64,000 nucleotides of DNA, taken from Cohaesibacter sp. (GTDB lineage Bacteria; Pseudomonadota; Alphaproteobacteria; Rhizobiales; Cohaesibacteraceae). The stretch spans positions 62,001-126,000 of the forward strand of contig JAOAQZ010000010.1 of the NCBI GenBank assembly GCA_025210795.1, in the 5' to 3' direction. The translations under genes and the position numbers were made by a program. Of the stretch, positions 34,816-43,735 are shown in pieces (position 1 is the first letter of the stretch; each line of letters opens with the position of its first letter). The notes under the pieces were generated by a model that saw nothing but the letters and a program-made list of their open reading frames with translations, did not search any database and had not been told where the DNA came from.

Positions 34816-34860
34816 ACTTAGCCCAAATAACTTAGCCCAAAGCCCAAATAACTTAGCCCA
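34816..34860. repeat. Short tandem repeats at a gene end
   Basis: ACTTAGCCCA occurs at 34816-34825, 34830-34839 and 34851-34860, with AAATA-type spacers. The copy at 34851 spans the stop codon of the methyltransferase gene, so the end of that gene appears to have been duplicated by slippage. Confidence 0.8.
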
Positions 34861-35719
34861 GATCAATCGCCTCGCCATGGCGGTGAATGGCATCAATGCG
34901 GGCGGAGGGCTTGTCGCTTTCCGCTTCCAAAAGGGCAAGGGGCGGCAGCAGCCTGAAAGGGGCTTTGGATTGCTTTTTGCCTTGGACCACCACCCGGTGT
35001 GCAGGCTCGCCGTCACGCGCCGAAAAGGGCTGAACAGTAATATTGCCAAAGCGCCCTTCCATCAGGCGCAAAAGCTCCGGCAATTCATCGGCCCGCTGCA
35101 CCACACTAAAGGTGCCGCCTTTGCGCAAAATGGATACCGCCGTGCGGAACCAAGGCTCCATGCCCTTATCGGTTAGCATATGGGCAAGGGCGCGGGACTG
35201 GTTGGGAGAGGACTGGAATTTCTCCGGCCGGTAATAGGGCGGATTGGCAATCACATGATCGGCCATATTCTCATAAAGTCCGGCCTTCATCCGTGCCTCA
35301 CCCCGCAAAGCCACATCACAGCACAGAACCGATGCAGCCGATAGAAAGGCGCGGCTATCAGGGCGGCAGACATTGGCAAGTGCTATCGCGGCAACCTGTT
35401 TATCAATTTCGGCAGCAAGAAGAGAAATCCCCTCAACGCGCGCGGCAACACAAAGGCCGGCGGCCCCAACGCCTGAGCCCAGATCTACCACCAATTGCCC
35501 CTTTTTGGCAGGCACGCAGGCGGCCAGCAAAACGGCATCGGTCCCCGAGCGATGATGGCCTTTACGCGGCTGATAAAGCGAAATTTTGCCGCCCAGAAAC
35601 TGATCTTCAGACAGGGCAAGCTCGTGGGGAAAGTCTTCGCTTTTGGCAAGAAAAGCAGCATCTGGCGGGCCTTTGGTCCAGATGGAGGGAAGGGAGCTAT
35701 CTGTCATGGGAGCCGTCAT
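34853..35719 (-). CDS. tRNA1(Val) A37 N6-methyltransferase-like (TrmN6 family)
   Basis: 288-residue SAM-dependent methyltransferase. EDQFLGGKISLYQPRKGHHRS-type N-terminus with the conserved GTDAVLLAACVP, the SAM-binding motif VVDLGSGVGAAGLCVAAR, AEIDKQVAAIALANV and the catalytic NPPY (HVIANPPYYRPEKF) identify the YfiC/TrmN6 group, which methylates N6 of adenine-37 in tRNA. Whether tRNA is the true substrate in this organism is inferred. ATG 35719; a second ATG lies four codons later. It is on the strand opposite to the M20 gene and convergent with it. The end of the gene carries short tandem repeats. Confidence 0.85.
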   Translation of the reverse strand: MTAPMTDSSLPSIWTKGPPDAAFLAKSEDFPHELALSEDQFLGGKISLYQPRKGHHRSGTDAVLLAACVPAKKGQLVVDLGSGVGAAGLCVAARVEGISLLAAEIDKQVAAIALANVCRPDSRAFLSAASVLCCDVALRGEARMKAGLYENMADHVIANPPYYRPEKFQSSPNQSRALAHMLTDKGMEPWFRTAVSILRKGGTFSVVQRADELPELLRLMEGRFGNITVQPFSARDGEPAHRVVVQGKKQSKAPFRLLPPLALLEAESDKPSARIDAIHRHGEAIDLG

Positions 35720-35785
35720 ATCGCTGTGTCTTGCTAGGCGCTGTGCCGAGCTGGGGAGAGGGGAGAGGGGAGTGTCTTGACGATA

Positions 35786-36022
35786 TCAGCGCTTGCGCGC
35801 CCGGTCGCTGGTCTCATGGCCCAGTCCGGCATCATCCAGCAGGCGGCGCGCGCGATCTTCATGGTCCGGATCAACCAGAATGCGGCGCGGCAAAATCCCC
35901 AAAGATCCCTCAAGCGTGCTCATATTCAAATCCAGCGATTGGAACGGAATAGCCGAATCGCGAAGCAAGGCTTCAACATAGGACAAGGTGACCGCATTGT
36001 TGGTTTTGATCAGCTCTATCAC
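35786..36022 (-). CDS. DUF2007 small protein
   Basis: 78 residues, full length for the DUF2007 (putative signal-transducing) family: MIELIKTNNAVTLSYVEALL, then FQSLDLNMSTLEGS, PRRILVDPDHEDRARRLLDD. The fold is ferredoxin-like in the family; the role is unknown. It starts at GTG 36022 with a clear AGGAG six bases upstream. It lies 66 bp upstream of the methyltransferase on the same strand, an arrangement I recall from other Hyphomicrobiales, so the two are probably co-transcribed. Confidence 0.85.
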   Translation of the reverse strand: MIELIKTNNAVTLSYVEALLRDSAIPFQSLDLNMSTLEGSLGILPRRILVDPDHEDRARRLLDDAGLGHETSDRARKR

Positions 36023-36088
36023 GAAACGCTCCTGTGGATGTAAGCAAAAGGCGCAGCTAAGGCATTATTGCGGCCAGTCCTTCTTACC

Positions 36089-36356
36089 TAGGGTCAGGAC
36101 ACATTAATTTTGTGCATTCTGCGAGGGCAGTTTTGCGTTCTCACAAGGAGGAAAATCGCGACAATGTGGTGCATTTTCAAGATTTTACGACGTAGTGAGA
36201 ACGCAAAACTGCCTCGCCCTTCGGGTTTATCTGGAAGCATCCATCTATCGAGCCAATGACTTCAGAAAGGGAACCACCCTTCCTTTGTCATTGGTTCTTC
36301 TATCTGAATTCTTCCAGATAAACAGAATGAGACCAAATTAATGAGTCCAGACCCTA
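36089..36356. mobile_element. MITE-like non-autonomous element with TA target duplication
   Basis: A 264-bp element between TA dinucleotides. Terminal inverted repeats of 22 bp: GGGTCAGGACACATTAATTT at 36091 and, on the other strand, GGGTCTGGACTCATTAATTT ending at 36354. Inside are two large foldback units: 36121-36144 with 36195-36217 (23 bp, one base missing), and 36225-36237 with 36311-36323 (13 bp perfect), the latter enclosing 36250-36260 with 36287-36297. It has no ORF. The TA duplication and layout fit a miniature element mobilised by an IS630/Tc1-mariner or related IS5-type transposase encoded elsewhere (inference). Confidence 0.75.
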
Positions 36357-36543
36357 ATGCCTCTTTGAAGTGAAATCCAGAACTTATAGGCTATAGCCTT
36401 TACGCAGCGTCTTGCACTCCCGCTTTGCTGCTCTTATCTTCTGGACAGGATCTAGCCTCCTAAATCCTGCCCGCCTGCCTCAAAACCCATTGCAAGCAGT
36501 GGCAGCCCATCCTTTAAAGCCCTACGGAGCCTTAGCCTCTCTT

Positions 36544-37431
36544 ATGTCCAATATGTCTGCTTCCCTTGATGCCTCTTCTCTTTTCGCCTGCAAGACCCGC
36601 ACCTTGGTACGCCTGTCGGGCAGCGAAGTAGAAAGCCTGCTCCAGCGCCTGATCACCACCAATCTCGATCAGATCCGCGAAGGTCAGGCAGGCTATGGCG
36701 CACTTCTCAGCCCGCAAGGAAAAGTGCTGTTTGATTTTCTGGTGTTGCGAGAGAAAAAGGGTGAAGGAGCTGGCTTCCTCTTTGATCTGGAAGCAGATAT
36801 GGCGGCAGACTTTATCAAGAAAATGACCCTCTATCGCCTGCGATCCGATGTGGTAATCGAAGAACTGGACTGGGATATTGCCCTGTCGTTCGATGAGGGT
36901 AAGGGCGGTATTGCCGATCCGCGATCTCCTCTTCTGGGCTGGCGTCATTATGGGCCGGATCTTGCAAATGATGCGCAGGACAGTGACGAAGGCAGCGACA
37001 AGCTTTTTGCCGCCCATTGGCAGGCCTGCGTGCCGCATGGGAGCCGCGAAGAAGGAAGCGGCGACTTCCTCTTTGGCGATGTTTTCCCCCACGATATCAA
37101 TATGGATCATCTTGGTGGCATTGATTATCACAAGGGCTGCTATGTGGGCCAAGAGGTGGTCTCGCGCATGCATCACAGGGGAACGGCTCGCCGCCGCCTT
37201 GTCAAAATATCAGCCGAGAAACCCCTTGAAAGCCATGCCCCATTGATGGCAGGGGGCAAGACTATCGGTAATCTGGGACGGGCCCAAGGCGGCAAGGCGC
37301 TGGCTCTTGTCCGGCTCGATCGCCTCGCAGTAGCCCGAAAAGACGGCGTGCCTGTGGGGCTGGAAGAGGGGGGGGAAGTCTCTATCGAACTCCCCGCTTA
37401 TGCGGATTTTGCAGAACAGTTTGAGCTGTAA
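36544..37431 (+). CDS. ygfZ: YgfZ/IbA57-type folate-binding protein for Fe-S cluster enzymes
   Basis: GcvT-like protein of 295 residues that assists repair or assembly of certain iron-sulfur enzymes using tetrahydrofolate. The family signature K-G-C-Y-x-G-Q-E is present as YHKGCYVGQEVVSRMHHRG near residue 198. Other blocks: LVRLSGSEVESLLQRLITTN, YGALLSPQGKVLFDFLVL and DINMDHLGGIDY. The start at ATG 36544 is a choice: the frame is open to 36412, and ATG 36553 is also possible. No classical Shine-Dalgarno is close; GGAG lies 15 bases upstream. The MITE-like element ends 188 bp before it and may affect its promoter. Confidence 0.88.
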   Translation: MSNMSASLDASSLFACKTRTLVRLSGSEVESLLQRLITTNLDQIREGQAGYGALLSPQGKVLFDFLVLREKKGEGAGFLFDLEADMAADFIKKMTLYRLRSDVVIEELDWDIALSFDEGKGGIADPRSPLLGWRHYGPDLANDAQDSDEGSDKLFAAHWQACVPHGSREEGSGDFLFGDVFPHDINMDHLGGIDYHKGCYVGQEVVSRMHHRGTARRRLVKISAEKPLESHAPLMAGGKTIGNLGRAQGGKALALVRLDRLAVARKDGVPVGLEEGGEVSIELPAYADFAEQFEL

Positions 37432-37633
37432 AGAAAGTGCCCTTGAAAAAGAGGGGCGTACCTTGATGGCAAACCCTCGCCAGCATTAAGATTTAGTGAG
37501 TGAGTGATTACTCTAAGCCTAGGGAATTTATAGGCTTTTGGGGCAGATTTCGGCCAAAAAACCTCTCAAAACCTAAAATCTTTAGGATTTGGTAAGCATA
37601 TTTCCATTAAGACCATCCCAGGGGGACGGTACT

Positions 37634-38188
37634 ATGGAATTGGATACAGAATCTTTACGAAATTTAGTGGGGCAAATTGCCGACTTTGCACAGCAGCGGA
37701 TCAATGACGGGGATATCAGTGGTCCGCGCTATGGCGCATTGGTGAAAATGGTTTGGTGCGGCACATCTGGTGAGCCTTGTCATGCATCTTGCCAATCTCT
37801 GGCAGAGGCCATTGAGCAATTGCGTGAGCTGGACTCTTGCTCCGAGCTTGATGGCTTCTATATTTCGCTGACCGCAAAAATGCTGGAACATTTCCCGGCA
37901 AGGGAAGACACGCTTGATGACTTTGCAGCCTTGCGTGAAATGTCAGCACAAATCGGCAAAGTGATACCGCTTGAAGATATTGTCCTACCCGGTGAGCAGG
38001 GCGCGGCGACCGAACTGGCGCAAGACCAAGACAGTGAGGTAAGTGCTGAGGTCAAGCTTGACATACAAGCTGAGGACGAGAGCGAAGCGGCTGAATTTAT
38101 CCTTGATGAAGACAGCTTCCTTGCAGATCTTCTGAGTGCTGATCCGATGGCAGAAGAGCTGGAAGCGGACAAAGCACAGGTTGCCTGA
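37634..38188 (+). CDS. Acidic protein, function unknown
   Basis: 184 residues, strongly acidic, no membrane segment. The N-terminal half looks structured (LDTESLRNLVGQIADFAQQR, CGTSGEPCHASCQSLAEAIE, with four Cys residues); the C-terminal half from about residue 120 is rich in Glu, Asp and Ala and probably disordered (ILDEDSFLADLLSADPMAEE). ATG 37634 follows GGGGGACGGTACT. An intrinsic terminator follows at 38215. I do not recognise a family. The Cys cluster in the first half might bind a metal; there is no recognised motif. Confidence 0.65.
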   Translation: MELDTESLRNLVGQIADFAQQRINDGDISGPRYGALVKMVWCGTSGEPCHASCQSLAEAIEQLRELDSCSELDGFYISLTAKMLEHFPAREDTLDDFAALREMSAQIGKVIPLEDIVLPGEQGAATELAQDQDSEVSAEVKLDIQAEDESEAAEFILDEDSFLADLLSADPMAEELEADKAQVA

Positions 38189-38214
38189 TATATAGTTTGG
38201 CATGATCCAATCAC

Positions 38215-38246
38215 AAAAGCCCGCATCCTTAAGGAGGCGGGCTTTT
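38215..38246 (+). terminator. Intrinsic terminator
   Basis: AAAAGCCCGC (38215-38224) and GCGGGCTTTT (38237-38246) form a 10-bp stem followed by CTATTT, 27 bp past the acidic protein gene. It may also stop transcription of moaB from the other side. Confidence 0.88.
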
Positions 38247-38301
38247 CTATTTCGCGTTTTTCTGTTTAAAGAGTTTCGGGGTAGCAGCACTGGCGCTTAG
38301 T

Positions 38302-38862
38302 CTAGCCCTTGCCTTGCAATTTGCCGCGTTTGAGATGCTCATCAAGACGGGGCATCATTTCCACAAAATTGCAGGGCATATAACGATAGTCGAGCTGATT
38401 GACCAAAATCCCGTCCCATGCATCCTTGCAAGCGCCGGTCGAGCCGGGAATGCAAAAGATATAAGTGGCATTGGCAACGCCGCCGGTCGCGCGGGACTGG
38501 ATGGTAGAGGTGCCGATTTTCTCGTAAGACTGCATATGGAAAACGGTTGAGAAGCCATCCATGGTTTTTTCAAATAAGGGCGCCATGGCCTCTGGCGTTA
38601 CATCCCGCCCGGTAAAGCCAGTGCCACCGGTTGAGATGATCACATCAATACCGGCATCGGCAATCCATTTCTTGGCCTGCGCCTGAATGGCATCTACCTC
38701 ATCCTTGACGATGGCCCGATCCGCCAGCACATGGCCCGCTTTTTCCAGCCGGTCCACAAGGGTCTGTCCCGAGCGATCTTCCGCAAGCGTGCGGGTATCC
38801 GAGACGGTCAGAATGGCAATTTTCATCGGGATGAAGGGACGGCTTTCATCAATACCAGCCAT
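38302..38862 (-). CDS. moaB: Molybdenum cofactor biosynthesis protein B
   Basis: 186-residue protein of the MoaB/MogA fold, which adenylylates molybdopterin before molybdenum insertion. [40 protein letters not shown] and [20 protein letters not shown] are the family motifs (the TGGTG loop binds molybdopterin). ATG 38862 follows AAGGAAGAG with six bases spacing; a possible longer start at 38964 is not needed. No other moa gene is in the window. It is convergent with the acidic protein gene. Confidence 0.93.
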   Translation of the reverse strand: MAGIDESRPFIPMKIAILTVSDTRTLAEDRSGQTLVDRLEKAGHVLADRAIVKDEVDAIQAQAKKWIADAGIDVIISTGGTGFTGRDVTPEAMAPLFEKTMDGFSTVFHMQSYEKIGTSTIQSRATGGVANATYIFCIPGSTGACKDAWDGILVNQLDYRYMPCNFVEMMPRLDEHLKRGKLQGKG

Positions 38863-39731
38863 GAGGCTCTTCCTTATCGTCTTGCCAGACCTTTCTGGCG
38901 ATGTGTCTATGATCTGCGCTCTGCCAGCCAATGGGGCCGGTCTTGGTTTGGCGCAGTTTGGCAAATAGCATGGGCAAAGAAATTGCGGGAAGTCAAACCG
39001 GATCTATTCAAAGAGTGTTTGCGGGCGGTACTCTGCTGCAAAAATTCCAAGGCAGGGGAAGGCTGGAAGGAAAGGCGAAAAAAAATCCGTCTTTCGGAGA
39101 CTGGAAAACAAAAATCACAAAGACCAATACGCACTTTGCCAGCAAGTGCCTTTTGCTCGATCTAGCCGGGTGGGGTCACAGGGCCGGATCAGATTTTTAT
39201 TTTTGAGCCCAGTTCCAAAAGACGGATTGGAAGTTAGCCTTAAAACTCTCACTATCAGCGTAGTCATATGGTCCAGCCCGTTATCGCACCAAGCGCCTGA
39301 CTGGAATGGCGCTGGGGGTGGCGAGGCCGGGCCGCATCTCCTGACTGTGCCGATGTCAAAGCTTTTAGAAGATGGTGCCTGAATACAACCTGAGGTCGGC
39401 ATTCATTGTATATTCATCAAGGTGAATAGGTGAGGTGACGATAACCAAAGGTTGAGATTTTGACGTAAGAACTTGAAAAGAAGATGGATGGCATTCGCAA
39501 AGCCCTGAGGCAGGCATATCAGGCAGGCTTGTGGGCAAGAGATAAGCGCGTTGAGCTATAGACAGTGAGAAAGAAACGAGCACGCCCCCTCGCTGTTTGA
39601 AAAAATACAAAAGCCTATTTAATTTTGCGGTGGATTGGACTAGGGTCCGCGCAAGATCTTGGGAGCTATTTCAGATAAAGGAAGGCTCCTTTATCCAGCT
39701 CTTGATTAGTTTAACTGAAAAGCACAGTGGT
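38863..39731. other. Long intergenic gap before glyQ (0.87 kb)
   Basis: Sequence between divergent moaB and glyQ. I see no ORF with a ribosome site or family. The last 70 bases form the glyQ leader, with a strong hairpin at 39664-39701. The rest shows no repeat or terminator that stands out. Confidence 0.5.
39664..39701 (+). promoter_or_regulatory. Leader hairpin upstream of glyQ
   Basis: GATAAAGGA (39674-39682) and TCCTTTATC (39687-39695) form a perfect 9-bp stem with a 4-base loop, enclosed by GAGCT and AGCTC. It ends 30 bases before the glyQ ATG. It could control translation or transcription of glyQ. Confidence 0.5.
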
Positions 39732-40679
39732 ATGACCGACATTCTTGCCCCCCATATGCAGCCTGAACGTTCGTTTCAGGGTATGATTTTGGCCTTGCAG
39801 CGCTATTGGGCCGACTATGGCTGCGCTGTTTTGCAGCCTTATGATATGGAAGTTGGGGCGGGTACATTCCATCCGGCAACCACCTTGCGCGCTTTGGGCC
39901 CCCGTCCGTGGCGGGCCGCTTATGTGCAGCCATCACGCCGCCCAACCGATGGGCGCTATGGCGAGAATCCAAACCGCCTTCAGCATTATTATCAGTTTCA
40001 GGTGCTGCTCAAGCCCAGCCCCAAAGATTTGCAGGACCTTTATCTGGGTTCGCTCAAAGCCATCGGCATCGACAGCTCCATCCACGACATCCGCTTTGTG
40101 GAAGATGATTGGGAAAGCCCCACATTGGGCGCTTGGGGCCTTGGCTGGGAATGCTGGTGCGATGGCATGGAAGTCTCGCAATTCACCTATTTCCAGCAGG
40201 TCGCAGGCATCGAATGCGCTCCGGTTGCGGGCGAGCTGACCTACGGTCTTGAGCGTCTGGCCATGTATGTGCAGGGCGTCGATAACGTCTATGACCTCAA
40301 TTATAACGGCCGCGACGGGGATGAGCGCATCTCTTATGGCGATGTCTTCCTGCAAGCCGAGCAGGAATATTCGCGCCATAATTTTGAGTATGCCAACACC
40401 GAAATGCTGTTCGCCCATTTCAAGGATGCAGAGGCGGAATGCCGCGCCCTTCTAGAGCAGGGCAAAAAGGATCAGGACGAAGGCGGCGCCCACAAATGCG
40501 TCCTGCCAGCCTATGACCAATGCATCAAGGCCTCCCACGTCTTTAACCTGCTCGATGCCCGCGGCGTGATCTCGGTCACCGAACGCCAAAGCTATATCCT
40601 GCGGGTGCGAGAACTCTCCAAAGCCTGCGGCGAAGCCTTCCTGCAAACAGAAGCAGGCGGCCTTGGCTATAAGGGGTGA
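39732..40679 (+). CDS. glyQ: Glycyl-tRNA synthetase alpha subunit
   Basis: Catalytic alpha chain of the bacterial alpha2-beta2 glycyl-tRNA synthetase, 315 residues, the normal length. [56 protein letters not shown] and [19 protein letters not shown] are the class II motifs. ATG 39732 begins [15 protein letters not shown]; no strong Shine-Dalgarno is present (AGCACAGTGG). In most Hyphomicrobiales glyS (beta subunit) lies one or two genes downstream; here no glyS is found to the end of the window. A terminator follows at 40711. Confidence 0.97.
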   Translation: MTDILAPHMQPERSFQGMILALQRYWADYGCAVLQPYDMEVGAGTFHPATTLRALGPRPWRAAYVQPSRRPTDGRYGENPNRLQHYYQFQVLLKPSPKDLQDLYLGSLKAIGIDSSIHDIRFVEDDWESPTLGAWGLGWECWCDGMEVSQFTYFQQVAGIECAPVAGELTYGLERLAMYVQGVDNVYDLNYNGRDGDERISYGDVFLQAEQEYSRHNFEYANTEMLFAHFKDAEAECRALLEQGKKDQDEGGAHKCVLPAYDQCIKASHVFNLLDARGVISVTERQSYILRVRELSKACGEAFLQTEAGGLGYKG

Positions 40680-40710
40680 TCAGGGGTCCTGTAGAGCCTA
40701 ATACTTCAAA

Positions 40711-40748
40711 AAAACCGGCCTTGCACTAAGCAAGAGCCGGTTTTTGCG
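40711..40748 (+). terminator. Intrinsic terminator after glyQ
   Basis: AAAACCGGC (40711-40719) pairs with GCCGGTTTT (40736-40744) followed by TGCGTTTT, about 30 bp past the stop. Confidence 0.88.
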
Positions 40749-40874
40749 TTTTGGGCTTGCCCTAACGGAGGGCAGAAAAGAATAAATGTGTGCAACTCAT
40801 GCCACTGCGGCTTGGATGATTAGCCCAACTATGATTGTCTTGAAGAATTGTCAGCTTAAAGCAGGGGGAGCTTT

Positions 40875-41516
40875 ATGGATGCCGTCATCTCTTTTCTTAA
40901 GGCCATGGATTTTACAGACGGGTTTGGTCTTATAGCAACGATCGGTGCGGTAATCGGCCTTGTCTTCAAAGGCATGAAAGGCTGGGTGTCTTATCTTGAT
41001 ACCTATTATCGCGACATTCTGGCCTGCCCCGACCTTCGCGCAATCCGCCGCGACGAACTGATACAAAAGCCCGGTTTCCTCTCCTATCAAATCTCCCTGA
41101 GACGCCTGAACCTGATCCTGTCCAGAATTTATGGAAAATCCTTTAGCGCAGGGGCATTATGGATCAGCATCGTCATCGCTTTCTGCTACACAATCCTGTT
41201 CTTCACCGCCTCCTACTTTGTAGGTGGGCCGATTGATAATGTCATTTTTCCGTTGGGATCTGATCTTGAAGAGAAAATAATCATATTTCTGATAATTATA
41301 TTATGCTTTTCTCTGTTTTTGTTTCTGGTGAAACTATGTTATGAAAATATATTCACCAAATCGATAAGATATTTTGAATTTAAAGGAGAAAAGAAGTCGA
41401 TAGATATATCGTATGTTGTTCTTTTTTCTTTTTTATTGACTTCATTGGTTAAATTTTTTGTTGAAAATAGATATTATGAGAATATTTTTTACGGTTACAC
41501 GCTTTTTTCTACGTAA
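40875..41516 (+). CDS. Membrane protein of unknown function, possible N-terminal part of a split gene
   Basis: 213 residues. The ATG at 40875 has GGGGGAG five bases upstream. Hydrophobic segments occur near residues 15-33, 96-117, 135-155 and 180-195; a soluble stretch with charged residues (YYRDILACPDLRAIRRDELI) lies between the first two. From about 41280 the sequence becomes AT-rich and the codon use changes. The stop at 41514 is followed six bases later by a second hydrophobic ORF in another frame with no ribosome site; joining the two at a T6 run gives an unbroken protein of about 495 residues. No family recognised. Confidence 0.6.
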   Translation: MDAVISFLKAMDFTDGFGLIATIGAVIGLVFKGMKGWVSYLDTYYRDILACPDLRAIRRDELIQKPGFLSYQISLRRLNLILSRIYGKSFSAGALWISIVIAFCYTILFFTASYFVGGPIDNVIFPLGSDLEEKIIIFLIIILCFSLFLFLVKLCYENIFTKSIRYFEFKGEKKSIDISYVVLFSFLLTSLVKFFVENRYYENIFYGYTLFST

Positions 41517-41521
41517 TTTTA

Positions 41522-42361
41522 TTGATAACAAATTATAATTATATTTTTGGTAAGAATATCTCAAATGTAAAATTTTATGATATATTAAAATTATTATTTA
41601 TTATCATAATATTTTTGATGCTTACAGTAACGTCAATGGTGCTTTGGAATATTAATGTAAAAGGGCAAAATATTGACAGGTCTTTGATATTCTTATTGAA
41701 AGGGCTATCTCTATATCTGTTACTGCCGCTCATCAATGCCGTCTTTGACTGGGTGTCTTGGGGCATTACCAGAGCCTTGTTCAAGGCCTCTTCGCGCCTT
41801 TCAGGCCTTAAGGGTGTCATCTTGCAAGCGCTGACGATTATTCTTGATCTCGCAACCGCACTGCTCTTCCTTTATCTTCTTGCGCTTGCCATCCCGTTTT
41901 TGCTGGAAAGCATAAATTGGGGGGTAAAGCTTGCTGGCTCAAACGTCTATTTCCCTTGGGAGAATTATCTCCATGCAGTGAAAAATGCGCCATTTTCTGA
42001 TGGGCTTCTGGTCACCAGTATGCTTTTGACCACCCTTATTCCGTCTGTCCTGCATGTGGCATTTGGCATCTTTGGAATTGTGCAAGCCATCAGCCCCGCC
42101 AGTCGCAAGGCCGCTCGGCTGATCCCAACTGATAAGGCAGAAGTTATGTCTGCTGCCAAGGTCACACAGGTTGTTCATGTGCTGATCTGGAGCAATATCT
42201 GGCGGGTGGTATCTGTGTTGGTGGTGAGCGCTGGCCTGTGGGGGCTATGGCTGCTTGTGGGAAGTTATTTCTCGCCCTTCCTGACTTACCTTCTGGATAC
42301 AGCGCTGTGCAGCTCCTCCATGTTTGAGCATGGGCGCTGTTCCATGATGTTGGTTGAATAG
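41522..42361 (+). CDS. Membrane protein of unknown function, possible C-terminal part of the same gene
   Basis: 279 residues from TTG 41522. No Shine-Dalgarno is seen and the open frame extends back to 41480, so independent translation is doubtful. Five or so membrane segments: near 22-44 (DILKLLFIIIIFLMLTVTSM), 58-76, 100-125, 160-195 and 225-250. The first third is AT-rich like the end of the preceding ORF, the rest has normal base composition. It could be the second half of a frameshifted gene beginning at 40875, a programmed slippage product, or a separate gene. The end lies 56 bp from the convergent ChaN-like gene. Confidence 0.5.
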   Translation: MITNYNYIFGKNISNVKFYDILKLLFIIIIFLMLTVTSMVLWNINVKGQNIDRSLIFLLKGLSLYLLLPLINAVFDWVSWGITRALFKASSRLSGLKGVILQALTIILDLATALLFLYLLALAIPFLLESINWGVKLAGSNVYFPWENYLHAVKNAPFSDGLLVTSMLLTTLIPSVLHVAFGIFGIVQAISPASRKAARLIPTDKAEVMSAAKVTQVVHVLIWSNIWRVVSVLVVSAGLWGLWLLVGSYFSPFLTYLLDTALCSSSMFEHGRCSMMLVE

Positions 42362-42417
42362 CCACAAGAATGCGGCTGGGCCTTGCCTGATAATCTGGTG
42401 AAGGTGGCAGAGCAGAG

Positions 42418-43494
42418 TTAGCTGCCATGCCCCTTGGCATCGGGCTTGGCTTTCATCTTCTTTTTCATTTGCTCTAGTTGCTCGCGGAATTTCTCCCACG
42501 GGTCAATCTCGTCAACGCGCGGGGTGAACCAGACATAATCGTAAAGCTTAGGGTCAAAGGCGGGATAGGTTGAAGGGTCGCTCTCGCCGCGGACCACTTC
42601 GATAATAGCAACGGAAAGGATGGTCTTGTCTTTATCAAGGTAATAGGGAATACCGCGATCTTTGCGGGTGTGGCCATTGCCAGCAATGAGGATGGACAGG
42701 CCGTTGTCAGATGCTCCCTCCCGCATGGCTCTGGCCATGTGGGCATCTTTAAGGCGCTGGAGGGTGACAAGAGGGGCCATGCTTTCTCGGCCCATCATGC
42801 CGCAATGGGACTCAACCAGCTCATCCAAAAGGCTCTCGCGCTGCGCTTTGTCATAATCTTGATCCCAGGGCAGATTGTGAAGAAGATCTGCCCCCAGTTC
42901 ACCGCCGCGACCAACGGACATGAGCGTCTCACGATCAGGATTGCCTGCCTTGATGGGGAATTGCCACCCAAGGCCGACGCGGAAAATATCGCGATAGCTA
43001 TCCCAACTGGGCCAGCCGCGCTTTTCCCATTCCAGATCATCGCCCAAGCTGGCCAAGAGAGCATCGCGCTCCGCGTGGAGAGCGGGCAGATCCTCTGTCT
43101 TACTCTCATCCTTTAAAAAGGCGCTGTTTATTGTGTCCAGAACAGAGCCATATTTCGGCTCGATCATCTCGGCGACAATCTGGCCTTTTCTCCCTGAAGC
43201 ACCGGCAAAGCTCACCATGGTTGATTGAAGGATATGATGGCGTTCATTGTCATGCTTTTCGCCAAGCAGCAGAAAATCCGCCTTTTGCAGTTCTTTGGCA
43301 AAGGCGTCCATATCCGTTACTTTTTCGCCCGTGGTGTGCCAAAGGCTTCCTGCAAGGGGATGATCGGCGAGTAGCATGGCGGTTTCCGTCTTCTGAGGCT
43401 TGTCGGAGGCTTGGGCGGGAAGGGCGGCAAATGCGGTAAGCGCATATCCAAAGCCAAGCAGACAAGAGGCAAGCGCAAATCTGTATCTGGACAT
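42418..43494 (-). CDS. ChaN-like haem-binding/Tiki-superfamily exported protein
   Basis: 358 residues with a signal peptide (MSRYRFALASCLLGFGYALT, cleavage near ALPAQA). The ChaN signature LLLGEKHDNERHHILQSTMV lies near residue 80, and a late block ILIAGNGHTRKDRGIPYYL matches the family (GxxH near the C-terminus). ChaN proteins bind haem or are related to TraB/Tiki metallopeptidase-like folds, and are usually lipoproteins; here a Cys at position 11 is not in a clear lipobox. The start is ATG 43494; the TTG at 43509 is rejected. The gene is divergent from lemA. Its link to iron use is an inference. Confidence 0.8.
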   Translation of the reverse strand: MSRYRFALASCLLGFGYALTAFAALPAQASDKPQKTETAMLLADHPLAGSLWHTTGEKVTDMDAFAKELQKADFLLLGEKHDNERHHILQSTMVSFAGASGRKGQIVAEMIEPKYGSVLDTINSAFLKDESKTEDLPALHAERDALLASLGDDLEWEKRGWPSWDSYRDIFRVGLGWQFPIKAGNPDRETLMSVGRGGELGADLLHNLPWDQDYDKAQRESLLDELVESHCGMMGRESMAPLVTLQRLKDAHMARAMREGASDNGLSILIAGNGHTRKDRGIPYYLDKDKTILSVAIIEVVRGESDPSTYPAFDPKLYDYVWFTPRVDEIDPWEKFREQLEQMKKKMKAKPDAKGHGS

Positions 43495-43735
43495 AAAATT
43501 CTCGATCAATTGGTTATCAGCCTGTCGTGATTGTCTGGTTTGTATAAGGCCAAGTTATGGCGCTCAGAAAATCAGGTTCATAACGCGCTTCCTCTCAGCT
43601 CTCGCTCTTTGAAGGTTGCATCACGCGGCGCAAAACGGCAAGCTGGCATTTTGGGACAGAGTCGCACAGCTGGCCCATCATAATTTAAAAAATTTCGGGA
43701 TGCGCCAAAAAGCATCCATCTTGGGGAGAAAAGAA

